From NCBI RefSeq assembly GCF_023195755.1, contig NZ_CP096203.1, positions 2,666,001 through 2,730,000 on the forward strand: 64,000 nt of DNA, given 5' to 3'. Below, piece by piece: positions 57,221 to 64,000 of this stretch (within the stretch, counting starts at the first letter, position 1; each line of letters starts with the position of its first letter). The stretch comes from Chryseobacterium nepalense. Lineage in GTDB: Bacteria > Bacteroidota > Bacteroidia > Flavobacteriales > Weeksellaceae. The position numbers were made by a program, and so were the translations under genes. The notes under the pieces were generated by a model that was not told the DNA's origin, did not search any database, and was given only the letters and a program-made list of their open reading frames with translations.

Positions 57221-58870
57221 ATGCTTTCGAGAATATACATTAAAAACTTTGCCCTTATCGACACCCTTGAAGTGTCTTTAAATAACGGTCTTCAGGTGAT
57301 TACCGGGGAAACTGGTGCCGGAAAATCTATCATTTTGGGTGCTTTGCGACTGATCCTTGGAGAAAGGGCAGATGTAAAATCGATCTCAAAAGCAGAAGAA
57401 AAAAGTATTGTTGAGACCGAATTTGCTTTAAATAATCAGTTTAAAAAATTCTTTATCGAAAATGATCTGGATTATGAACATCAGACCATTATCCGAAGAG
57501 AGATTCTGCCTTCAGGAAAATCTAGGGCTTTTATTAATGATGTTCCGGTCACTCTGGATGTTTTAAGAGAGTTGTCTTCTCAATTGATCGATATTCATTC
57601 CCAATTTGAAACTTCCAACCTTTTTACAGCAGAATACCAATTTAAAATTATTGACGGACTTTCTGAAAACAAACAAATTATTCACGATTATCAGAATGAA
57701 TTTTCGGATTTTCAAAGTCTTAAAATACAGCTTAAAAAACTTCAGACACAACTTTCAGAGGCTAATAAGGAAAGCGACTATAAAACATTTTTACTGAATG
57801 AGCTTGAAGAGCTCCACCTGGACGATGTTGATTATGAAGAGCTTCAGAACCAGCTTTCCATCCAGGAAAATGCAGAAATGATCTCCGATAATCTTGCTCA
57901 GGTGTTATCAAGATTTCATCAGGAAGAAGTAGGAATTCTCTCATTTTTTAATGAAGCTAAAAACAAACTCTCCAGGATTGCGGAAGTGTCAGGAAGTTTT
58001 AACGAGCTTAATGAAAGGCTGGAAACTTCCTTCGTGGAATTAAAAGATATCATTTCCGAACTGGAGGATGAAGCAGAAAACATTGAAGTGAACCCGGAAA
58101 ATCTGGTCTTATTAATTGAGTTAAATAACAGGATCAACAGCCTTTTTATAAAGCATAATGTTACAGATGTTTCCGGATTAATAGAGATCAGGGATCAGCT
58201 GTCAGGAGAGCAGCAGGGAGCATCGGAACTGGAATCCCAGATTGAAGATATTCAGAAGAATATTGCTAAAAAAGAAAAATCACTTCAGACGTTATCCGGC
58301 ACATTATCAAAAAACAGGAAAAAATATATTCCTGTCTTTATTAAGAAAACAGAAGCTTTACTCAAAAAATTAGGCCTTGAGAAAGCCAGAGTAGATATTG
58401 AATTGCAGGATACCGCTGATTTCAATCAATTTGGGAAAGAAAATATTCAGCTGTTGTTTCAGGCAAATTCCGGATTTCCTTTAAAACCTATTCAGACCGC
58501 CATTTCCGGTGGTGAAAGATCGAGAGTGATGCTGGCTGTAAAGAAAATTATTGCCGAGAGTGATGAGCTTCCGACCTTAATTTTAGACGAAATCGATACC
58601 GGCGTTTCCGGAAAAGTAGCGGAAGAGATCGGAAACCTGATGCGCGAAATGTCTGCCGATATGCAGCTGATCGTCATTTCTCACCTCGCTCAGGTGGCTG
58701 CAAAAGGAAACAACAACTATAAAGTGGTGAAGCAGGATGTGGCCGGAAGAACACAATCCACCATCGTTTCTTTGAGTGATGAAGAGAAGCTCAACGAAAT
58801 AGCCCAGCTTCTTTCCGGAAGTAAAATTACAGAAGCAGCGTTGGCGCAGGCTAAAGAATTAATCGGATAA
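57221..58870 (+). CDS. recN: RecN, DNA double-strand break repair ATPase
   Basis: 549 residues with the SMC-like plan: Walker A GETGAGKS (29-36) near the N-terminus, a coiled-coil middle (about 150-390), and a C-terminal ABC head with FPLKPIQTAISGGERSRVMLAVKK (signature) and LPTLILDEIDTGVSGKVAEEIG (Walker B). VISHLAQVAAKG is the switch His. RecN gathers broken DNA ends. It ends at a strong terminator. Confidence 0.96.
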   Translation: MLSRIYIKNFALIDTLEVSLNNGLQVITGETGAGKSIILGALRLILGERADVKSISKAEEKSIVETEFALNNQFKKFFIENDLDYEHQTIIRREILPSGKSRAFINDVPVTLDVLRELSSQLIDIHSQFETSNLFTAEYQFKIIDGLSENKQIIHDYQNEFSDFQSLKIQLKKLQTQLSEANKESDYKTFLLNELEELHLDDVDYEELQNQLSIQENAEMISDNLAQVLSRFHQEEVGILSFFNEAKNKLSRIAEVSGSFNELNERLETSFVELKDIISELEDEAENIEVNPENLVLLIELNNRINSLFIKHNVTDVSGLIEIRDQLSGEQQGASELESQIEDIQKNIAKKEKSLQTLSGTLSKNRKKYIPVFIKKTEALLKKLGLEKARVDIELQDTADFNQFGKENIQLLFQANSGFPLKPIQTAISGGERSRVMLAVKKIIAESDELPTLILDEIDTGVSGKVAEEIGNLMREMSADMQLIVISHLAQVAAKGNNNYKVVKQDVAGRTQSTIVSLSDEEKLNEIAQLLSGSKITEAALAQAKELIG

Positions 58871-58891
58871 ATTTGAATTTATTTTAAAATA

Positions 58892-58928
58892 TAAAGACTT
58901 CTGAATTTTTCAGAGGTCTTTTTTTTAA
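58892..58928 (+). terminator. recN terminator
   Basis: 13-bp stem AAAGACTTCTGAA / TTCAGAGGTCTTT (one G-T pair) with a 3-base loop, followed by a run of Ts. Confidence 0.85.
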
Positions 58929-59308
58929 TTTAGTTTGTCATCCTGAAAGGGTCTAAATATAGTATCAACATTTTAATCATACGTTTAAACTCTTGAAGAA
59001 TGATAGTCTGTATCTCTTTTTATAGCTAAAATCTCCTGAGCTTACCAACAGCATGTTTGAAACCTCCGGAGAGGTTCTTTGGTTTCCTGCAACTTGCGGG
59101 AGACTTCCGGAGACCTCCGTTGGTTCCCTGCAAAATGTTTTAAACAAACGGAGAACTGCTGAAGACCTACGCAGACTGTTAGGAACTTCCGTAGGTGTCG
59201 GGTGATTCTAAGCAGGGTTATTTTGATTACTGTAAAATACATCTTGATTAAAAGTTAAAAATTGTAACAATTATATCTTTATAAGAACTAATGTAATAAA
59301 AGATAACT
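58929..59308. repeat. Gap with a degenerate repeat patch
   Basis: No gene. From 59041 to 59225 the sequence is GC-richer than its surroundings and built of imperfect copies of one unit. ACCTCCGGAGA (59062), ACTTCCGGAGA (59103) and ACTTCCGTAGG (59184) each begin a copy; the first two continue into TTGGTTTCCTGCAA and TTGGTTCCCTGCAA. A separate GTCATCCTGAAAGG motif lies near 58937-58950. A 66-codon antisense reading frame in the patch is not credible as a gene. Confidence 0.55.
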
Positions 59309-60775
59309 ATGTTTATAAAATTCCTGAAATTAGAGTTCAAAAGTTTTTTTAGAGGAAGTTCTTTAGGAATCAACCTCGCGATGAAAATTCTTCGCTTTAT
59401 CGGAATTCTCTATTTTATGGCATGTTTGGTGGGAGGAGCATTTGGTGCATTCTTTTACATTCAGGAGGAAATGCATCAGAACCCGATACAAGTGGTTTCC
59501 AGGTTTATGATCGCGGCCTGGGCGGTAGATCTTATTGTGAAATACATCTGGCAGGAATTACCCACACAAAACATCAAGCCTTTTCTTACCCTTAATATTC
59601 CTAAGAAAACGCTGGTCAATTATATGATGGGTAAAACTTTTCTGTCTGCTTTCAGCTGGCTGAATTCCCTGTTTCTGATCACCTTTGCCATTATCGCATT
59701 GTTCAATGGATATAATGCATCGGGTGTCGTGGCATGGCTGGTAGGAATTTCCCTGTTATTTTATCTGAACAATTTTATCAATATTCTTTTTAATGATAAA
59801 GAGATTGTTGCCATTATTGTCGGCTGTATTTTTACGGGAGTGGCAGCATTAGGTTATTATAATATTGTTCCTGTTCTGGATTATTCTGAAAAGTTTTTCT
59901 TTAATTTTTACGAAAGACCTTATTTTGTAGTAATTTCCGTTGTATTGTTTTCTGCTTTATGGAAAATCTGCTTCAGTCATATCCGAAAAGTATTTTATCT
60001 GGATCAGGGACTGGAGGTTAAAAAAGAGGTCGGGAAAACAGAAAATATCATGTTCCTGAATAAATACGGAGCCATTGGAACATTCATCAACAATGATATT
60101 AAATTACTAAAACGGAATAAAGTTACCAAAGGAATTGTATGGGGCAGTTTTCTGTTTCTTTTCTACGGATTACTGATGTTCTCTTCACCTATTTATAAAA
60201 CACCGGCCATGATGATGTTTATGGGATTGTTTGTAACGGGAGGATTTCAGTTTATGTTCGGACAGCGGGTTCCTGCTTTCGACAGTTCATATTATCCATT
60301 AATGATGACCCTGAATGTTCCTTACAAAGAATATTTAAAAGCAAAATGGTGGCTGATGAATATCGTAACAGGCTTTTCTATCATTCTGGCGTTGTGTTAC
60401 GTCTATTTCGGATGGGATATGTACCTTACTTTTTTTGCGGCAGGAATTTATAATATTGGGGTCAATTCTCAGTTTACACTCTGGTCTGGGGCATTCAACA
60501 AAATGCAGATTGACCTGAATGCAAAAGAAAAGAGGTTCGGGCAGAAAAACAGCTTTAATATGAAATCTTTGCTGCTGCTGATTCCTAAATTATTCTTACC
60601 GATGGTTGTATTTGCAATCGTAAAATATTCTCTCGGAATTGAGGCCGGCGTGATAAGCATTGCTGTTTTGGGATTAATAGGATTTTTATTAAGAGAAAAA
60701 ATATTCGATATTATCGTAAAACATTATAAGGTAGAAAAATATAGTACATTAGAAGCATTCAAAAATAAAGACTAA
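59309..60775 (+). CDS. DUF5687 family membrane protein (ABC permease-like)
   Basis: 488 residues with about ten to twelve membrane helices, starting FLKLEFKSFFRGSSLGINLAMKILRFIGILYFMACLVGGAFG. DUF5687 proteins are Bacteroidota membrane proteins nearly always paired with an ABC ATPase, as here (2 bases apart). They are the likely permease of an exporter. A cytoplasmic loop near the middle (HIRKVFYLDQGLEVKKEVGKTENIMFLNKYGAIGTFINNDIKLLKRNK) is typical. Substrate unknown. Confidence 0.85.
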   Translation: MFIKFLKLEFKSFFRGSSLGINLAMKILRFIGILYFMACLVGGAFGAFFYIQEEMHQNPIQVVSRFMIAAWAVDLIVKYIWQELPTQNIKPFLTLNIPKKTLVNYMMGKTFLSAFSWLNSLFLITFAIIALFNGYNASGVVAWLVGISLLFYLNNFINILFNDKEIVAIIVGCIFTGVAALGYYNIVPVLDYSEKFFFNFYERPYFVVISVVLFSALWKICFSHIRKVFYLDQGLEVKKEVGKTENIMFLNKYGAIGTFINNDIKLLKRNKVTKGIVWGSFLFLFYGLLMFSSPIYKTPAMMMFMGLFVTGGFQFMFGQRVPAFDSSYYPLMMTLNVPYKEYLKAKWWLMNIVTGFSIILALCYVYFGWDMYLTFFAAGIYNIGVNSQFTLWSGAFNKMQIDLNAKEKRFGQKNSFNMKSLLLLIPKLFLPMVVFAIVKYSLGIEAGVISIAVLGLIGFLLREKIFDIIVKHYKVEKYSTLEAFKNKD

Positions 60776-60776
60776 T

Positions 60777-61511
60777 ATGATCACAATTAATAATTTAACA
60801 AAAACATACGGCAAAGCAACCGTTTTAAATATAGAACATCTTGAAATTCCGAATGGTGAAACTTTCGGTTTGGTAGGAAATAATGGTGCTGGAAAAACCA
60901 CTCTTTTCAGCCTGATGCTTGATCTGATTCAGGCAACAACAGGATTCGTAAGCATCGACGGAATAAAAGTACACGAATCTGAAGCGTGGAAAAACAAAGT
61001 TTCTGCTTTTGTGGACGATTCTTTCCTGATCGGTTATCTTACTCCGGAAGAGTATTTCTACTTTATCGGGGAGCTAAGAGGCCAAAACAAAGCTTCTGTT
61101 GATGAGTTTTTAAAACAGTTTCATGATCTATTCAACGGTGAAATTTTAAATTCCGGGAAATATGTCCGTGACCTTTCTAAAGGGAACCAGAAAAAAGTGG
61201 GAATTGTTGGCGCCATTATCGGAAATCCTGAAATCATCATTCTCGATGAGCCTTTTGCCAACCTTGATCCTTCCACGCAGATTAAGCTTAAAAACCTCAT
61301 TAAAGAATTATCAAAACAGGAGGGTGTTACTTTCCTTATCTCCAGTCATGATCTTTCGCACACAACGGAAGTCTGCAACAGAATTGTTGTGGTAAATAAA
61401 GGCCAGCTGGTAAAAGATATCCAGACCAATCCGGAAACGTTGAGAGATCTCGAGCAGTATTTTGCAGACCAGATTTCAAGTCCGGCAGAAAGTGCGAATA
61501 GTCCTGTTTAA
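60777..61511 (+). CDS. ABC transporter ATP-binding protein
   Basis: 244 residues with Walker A GNNGAGKT (34-41), a Q-loop region (IQATTGFVSIDG...), a signature variant LSKGNQKKVG (for LSGGQ), Walker B IIILDEPFANLDP and the switch His in ISSHDLSHT. The 'SKGNQKK' form is common in CcmA/NatA-type exporters. It pairs with the DUF5687 permease just upstream, so together they make an exporter of unknown substrate. Ends before an AT-rich gap. Confidence 0.93.
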   Translation: MITINNLTKTYGKATVLNIEHLEIPNGETFGLVGNNGAGKTTLFSLMLDLIQATTGFVSIDGIKVHESEAWKNKVSAFVDDSFLIGYLTPEEYFYFIGELRGQNKASVDEFLKQFHDLFNGEILNSGKYVRDLSKGNQKKVGIVGAIIGNPEIIILDEPFANLDPSTQIKLKNLIKELSKQEGVTFLISSHDLSHTTEVCNRIVVVNKGQLVKDIQTNPETLRDLEQYFADQISSPAESANSPV

Positions 61512-61570
61512 TAGATATTAGCAATATTTCAGATTTAAAAATCATTTATCCATATTTATGGCACATGAAT

Positions 61571-61578
61571 TAATTTTG
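61571..61578 (+). promoter_or_regulatory. -7 element of the nitroreductase gene
   Basis: TAATTTTG, exact TAnnTTTG, 19 bases before the ATG at 61598. Confidence 0.5.
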
Positions 61579-61597
61579 TTCTGCTAAAATTTAATTT

Positions 61598-62230
61598 ATG
61601 AAATTAATTGAAAAACTGAACTGGAGATATGCTACCAAAGCAATGAACGGTCAGAAAGTGCCACAGGAAAAAGTGGATAAAATATTGGAAGCGGCAAGAC
61701 TAGCCCCTACATCAAGCGGTCTGCAGCCTTTCGAAATTATTGTCATTACCAATCAGGAAATTAAGGAACAGATAAAACCTCATGCATGGAACCAGCCGCA
61801 AATTACGGATTGCTCACATCTTTTGGTTTTTGCAGCCTGGGATAATTATACCGAAGAAAGAATCAACAGGATGTTTGATCTGACAAATGAAATCAGAGGT
61901 TTTGAAAATGAAGGATGGGAAAACTACAGACAGATGCTGTTGGGAATGTATCCGCAAAGACCTGCTGAAGAAAACTTTACGCATGCCGCAAAACAGGCTT
62001 ATATCGGGTTTGGTGCAGCGATTATCGCAGCGGCTTTTGAAGAAGTAGATTCTACACCAATGGAAGGTTTTGTTCCGGAAGAAGTGGATAAAATTTTAAA
62101 TCTACAGGAAAAAGGGTTAAAAAGCGTTCTCTTACTGCCTTTGGGATATAGAGATCCTTCGAACGACTGGCTGGTAAACCTTACCAAAATAAGAAAACCG
62201 AAAGAAGATTTCGTTACAGAAATCAACTAA
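61598..62230 (+). CDS. NAD(P)H-dependent nitroreductase-family oxidoreductase
   Basis: 210 residues, FMN-binding, with the NfsB-group pattern: NWRYATKAMNGQKVPQEKVDKILEAARLAPTSSGLQPFEIIVI at the N-terminus (FMN phosphate and ring contacts), AAKQAYIGFGAAIIAAA, VDSTPMEGFVPEEVDKIL, and VLLLPLGYRDPSNDWLVNLTKIRKP at the end. Members reduce nitroaromatics, quinones or flavins; the natural substrate here is unknown. It stands alone with its own -7 element and terminator. Confidence 0.92.
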   Translation: MKLIEKLNWRYATKAMNGQKVPQEKVDKILEAARLAPTSSGLQPFEIIVITNQEIKEQIKPHAWNQPQITDCSHLLVFAAWDNYTEERINRMFDLTNEIRGFENEGWENYRQMLLGMYPQRPAEENFTHAAKQAYIGFGAAIIAAAFEEVDSTPMEGFVPEEVDKILNLQEKGLKSVLLLPLGYRDPSNDWLVNLTKIRKPKEDFVTEIN

Positions 62231-62256
62231 TTATTAATTATTTTACTCATAAAAAT

Positions 62257-62290
62257 ACCCTTTCAATTGCTGAAAGGGTGTTTTATTTAT
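62257..62290 (+). terminator. Nitroreductase terminator
   Basis: Perfect 9-bp stem ACCCTTTCA / TGAAAGGGT with a 5-base loop, then GTTTTATTTATT. Confidence 0.8.
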
Positions 62291-62353
62291 TATTTGAATT
62301 TCTCCGGAATAACACTGTAAAATCTGTGTTAATCAGTGAGAATCTGTGGGAGT

Positions 62354-63391
62354 TTAAAACTCAGCATTTGGTTTCCAATCCACCACCGCTCTGATAAACG
62401 CTTCTGCATTTTCAACAGGAATGTTTGGTAAAATTCCGTGGCCTAAATTGGCAATATATCGGTCTTTCCCGAAACGGTTGATCATTTCAGTCACCATTTT
62501 TTTGATTGTTTCAGGAGTTGAATGCAATCTTGCAGGATCAAAATTTCCCTGTAGCGTCATTGTGTGATTGGTTAACGTTCTTGCAAACTCAGGCTTAATC
62601 GTCCAGTCAACGCCTAATGCGGAAACAGGAGACTGTACCATATCTTCCAGTGCAAACCAGCATCCTTTTCCGAAAACCACAACATGCGTCAGCGGACTTA
62701 ATGCTTCAACGATCTGGTTAATATATTTCCATGAAAATTCCTGATAATCTGCCGGAGAAAGCATCCCGCCCCAGGAATCGAAAACCTGAACGGCAGACAC
62801 TCCTTTTTCAACTTTTCTTTTCAGGTAAGCAATAGTAGTGTCTGTAATTTTTTGAAGTAACAAATGGGCTGCTTCCGGTTGTGTAAAACAGAAAGATTTG
62901 GCAATATCAAAAGCTTTGCTTCCTTTTCCTTCCACACAGTAGCAAAGGATAGTCCAGGGAGAGCCTGCAAAACCGATCAACGGAATTTCATTATCTAATT
63001 TCTGTAAAGTCAGTTCAATAGCATCAAAAACATAGCCTAACGTATCATTCACATCAGGAACGGCAACATTCTGAACCTGTTCCATCGTTCTGATCGGCGT
63101 ATCAAGCCACGGACCTACTGATTCCTTCATTTTAAAATCGATTCCCATCGCCTGCGGAACCACCAAAATATCCGAAAACAAAATGGCTGCATCCAGCGGA
63201 AATCTTCGGATCGGCTGTACGGTGATTTCGGAAGCCAGCTCGGGAGTCTGACATCTTGTGAAGAAATCATATTTGTCGCGAAGGGCAATAAATTCCGGCA
63301 AATATCTTCCTGCCTGCCTCATCATCCATACAGGAGGTCTTTCTACGGTTTCTCCGCGAAGCGCTTTTAAATATAGGTCGTTTTTAATCAT
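62354..63391 (-). CDS. hemE: Uroporphyrinogen III decarboxylase
   Basis: 345 residues. HemE removes four carboxyl groups from uroporphyrinogen III to give coproporphyrinogen III in haem synthesis. Signatures are [15 protein letters not shown] (20-33), [17 protein letters not shown] with the catalytic Asp, [36 protein letters not shown] and [15 protein letters not shown]. It follows hemD by 40 bases on the same strand and is presumably co-transcribed. Confidence 0.97.
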   Translation of the reverse strand: MIKNDLYLKALRGETVERPPVWMMRQAGRYLPEFIALRDKYDFFTRCQTPELASEITVQPIRRFPLDAAILFSDILVVPQAMGIDFKMKESVGPWLDTPIRTMEQVQNVAVPDVNDTLGYVFDAIELTLQKLDNEIPLIGFAGSPWTILCYCVEGKGSKAFDIAKSFCFTQPEAAHLLLQKITDTTIAYLKRKVEKGVSAVQVFDSWGGMLSPADYQEFSWKYINQIVEALSPLTHVVVFGKGCWFALEDMVQSPVSALGVDWTIKPEFARTLTNHTMTLQGNFDPARLHSTPETIKKMVTEMINRFGKDRYIANLGHGILPNIPVENAEAFIRAVVDWKPNAEF

Positions 63392-63431
63392 AATCTATTA
63401 AATAAAATTGTCGGTAATGAACAATTGTATA

Positions 63432-64000
63432 TCAGTTTTTGTTTAAAATTTCTTTTCGTATCAGCTTAAAAAGAGATAAGAGAGTATTACCTTCAGCCGT
63501 TAAAACTGCTACTGAACTGTGTTTTCTGATTTCACGGGATGTGGTTTCACCAATGGATATCAGCGTTATATTTTCCAGTGAATTCTGCTTTGCAAAACTA
63601 CGAACTCCGCTCGGACTAAAAAATACGACAGCATGATATTTTTCAGTTATTACCGGATTAATTTCTTCGGTGTTATAAACGATAACTTTTTTGTATTTAA
63701 TATTTTGCAGCGGAAGATCATTGTCTAAAACACTTATGGCCAGGTTTCCGCAGAAGTGGAGAAAACGTTCATGCTGGCATTTTGCGGTAATAAATTTTGA
63801 AAGGGTATCTGCATTTTTCAGTACTTTGAAAGTTCCGAACCCGTATTTCCTTACCGCTTTTTTCGTCTTTTCCCCTACACAGTAAATCTTGTTGTAGTTT
63901 TTTGCAGTAAAATCTTCATCGGGTCTAAAGCCATTTCTGAAAAATGAATCCACGCCGTTTACACTGGTAAAAATGATTGAATAATCTTTCAGGTCAAAAG
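63432..64000 (-). CDS. hemD: Uroporphyrinogen-III synthase, 5' end beyond window edge
   Basis: Partial: about 189 C-terminal residues are visible and the frame runs open to the right edge, so the true start lies outside. A GTG at 63953 in this frame is internal: upstream codons continue the family sequence (DYSIIFTSVNGVDSFFRNGF). Other typical parts are IYCVGEKTKKAVRKYGF, FLHFCGNLAIS, HAVVFFSPSGVRSFAKQN and ITLISIGETTSREIRKH. HemD closes hydroxymethylbilane into uroporphyrinogen III, feeding HemE, the next gene. Confidence 0.9.
   Translation of the reverse strand, partial: FDLKDYSIIFTSVNGVDSFFRNGFRPDEDFTAKNYNKIYCVGEKTKKAVRKYGFGTFKVLKNADTLSKFITAKCQHERFLHFCGNLAISVLDNDLPLQNIKYKKVIVYNTEEINPVITEKYHAVVFFSPSGVRSFAKQNSLENITLISIGETTSREIRKHSSVAVLTAEGNTLLSLFKLIRKEILNKN

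Noticed and set aside
59042..59242. 66-codon antisense reading frame in the repeat patch
   Set aside because: It consists of the degenerate repeat, has no recognisable motif or promoter, and its odd composition follows from the repeat.

Overview
The window looks like chromosomal core from an AT-rich Flavobacteriia member, most likely Chryseobacterium or a close Weeksellaceae relative. Several things point there: Bacteroidota-type promoters (TTTG, 18-21 bases, TAnnTTTG) in front of many genes, Bacteroidota-only families (DUF5686, DUF5687, DUF4835, the short Bacteroidota RpoZ, a sigma-54 activator next to lptE), GG-leader 'bacteriocin-like' peptides of the Chryseobacterium kind, and MiaE and tryptophanase as in that genus. 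I see no phage, IS element, CRISPR array or rRNA operon. The taxonomic call is from recognised protein families, not from a search.

Layout. 1-6.6 kb: a cut sugar-nucleotide epimerase, a DUF2797 protein, a WG-repeat protein, a giant AsmA-like protein and two small proteins. 6.7-9 kb: a radical SAM enzyme, a small Cys-rich GG-leader peptide and a 2-oxoglutarate/Fe(II)-type oxygenase. 9.1-12.4 kb: menD (menaquinone) facing pabB and a class IV aminotransferase (folate). 12.4-15.3 kb: three membrane proteins and a DUF3820 protein. 15.3-22.4 kb: VOC protein, uvrB, a BlaI/M56 sensor pair with a visible operator, a divergent PQQ sugar dehydrogenase and tryptophanase. 22.5-30 kb: DUF502, miaE, an acyltransferase, a zinc peptidase lipoprotein, rplU-rpmA, a second GG-leader peptide and a DUF5686 outer-membrane protein.

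30.1-35.7 kb: two identical tRNA-Asn genes, each with its own promoter and terminator, then rseP, a small beta-barrel-like protein, an omega-amidase-like hydrolase and a sulfur cassette (metallo-beta-lactamase/rhodanese fusion, rhodanese lipoprotein, thioredoxin). 35.9-45.3 kb: HerA-like ATPase, an exonuclease with a decayed GIY-YIG domain, lysA, poxB, a trio of small secreted proteins and miaB. 45.3-50.9 kb: a dispersed-looking hairpin, a DUF1016 gene remnant, and a tight operon joining a sigma-54 activator to lptE and an acidic repeat protein. 50.9-58.9 kb: rnpA-tcdA-tatD on the minus strand, a TetR regulator, then bamD-rpoZ-coaBC-DUF4835-recN. 58.9-64 kb: a degenerate repeat patch, an ABC exporter pair, a nitroreductase, and hemD-hemE (hemD cut by the right edge).

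Envelope biogenesis is the strongest shared theme (lptE, bamD, rseP, AsmA-like, DUF5686, DUF4835), with tRNA modification (miaB, miaE, tcdA) and cofactor synthesis (menD, pabB, coaBC, hemE, hemD) as further threads. Nothing here is a clear-cut new system. The points most worth checking are the GG-leader peptide between a radical SAM enzyme and an oxygenase, the exonuclease with a dead GIY-YIG domain, the BlaI operator shared with a PQQ dehydrogenase, and the unexplained palindromes and repeat patches listed in the findings.
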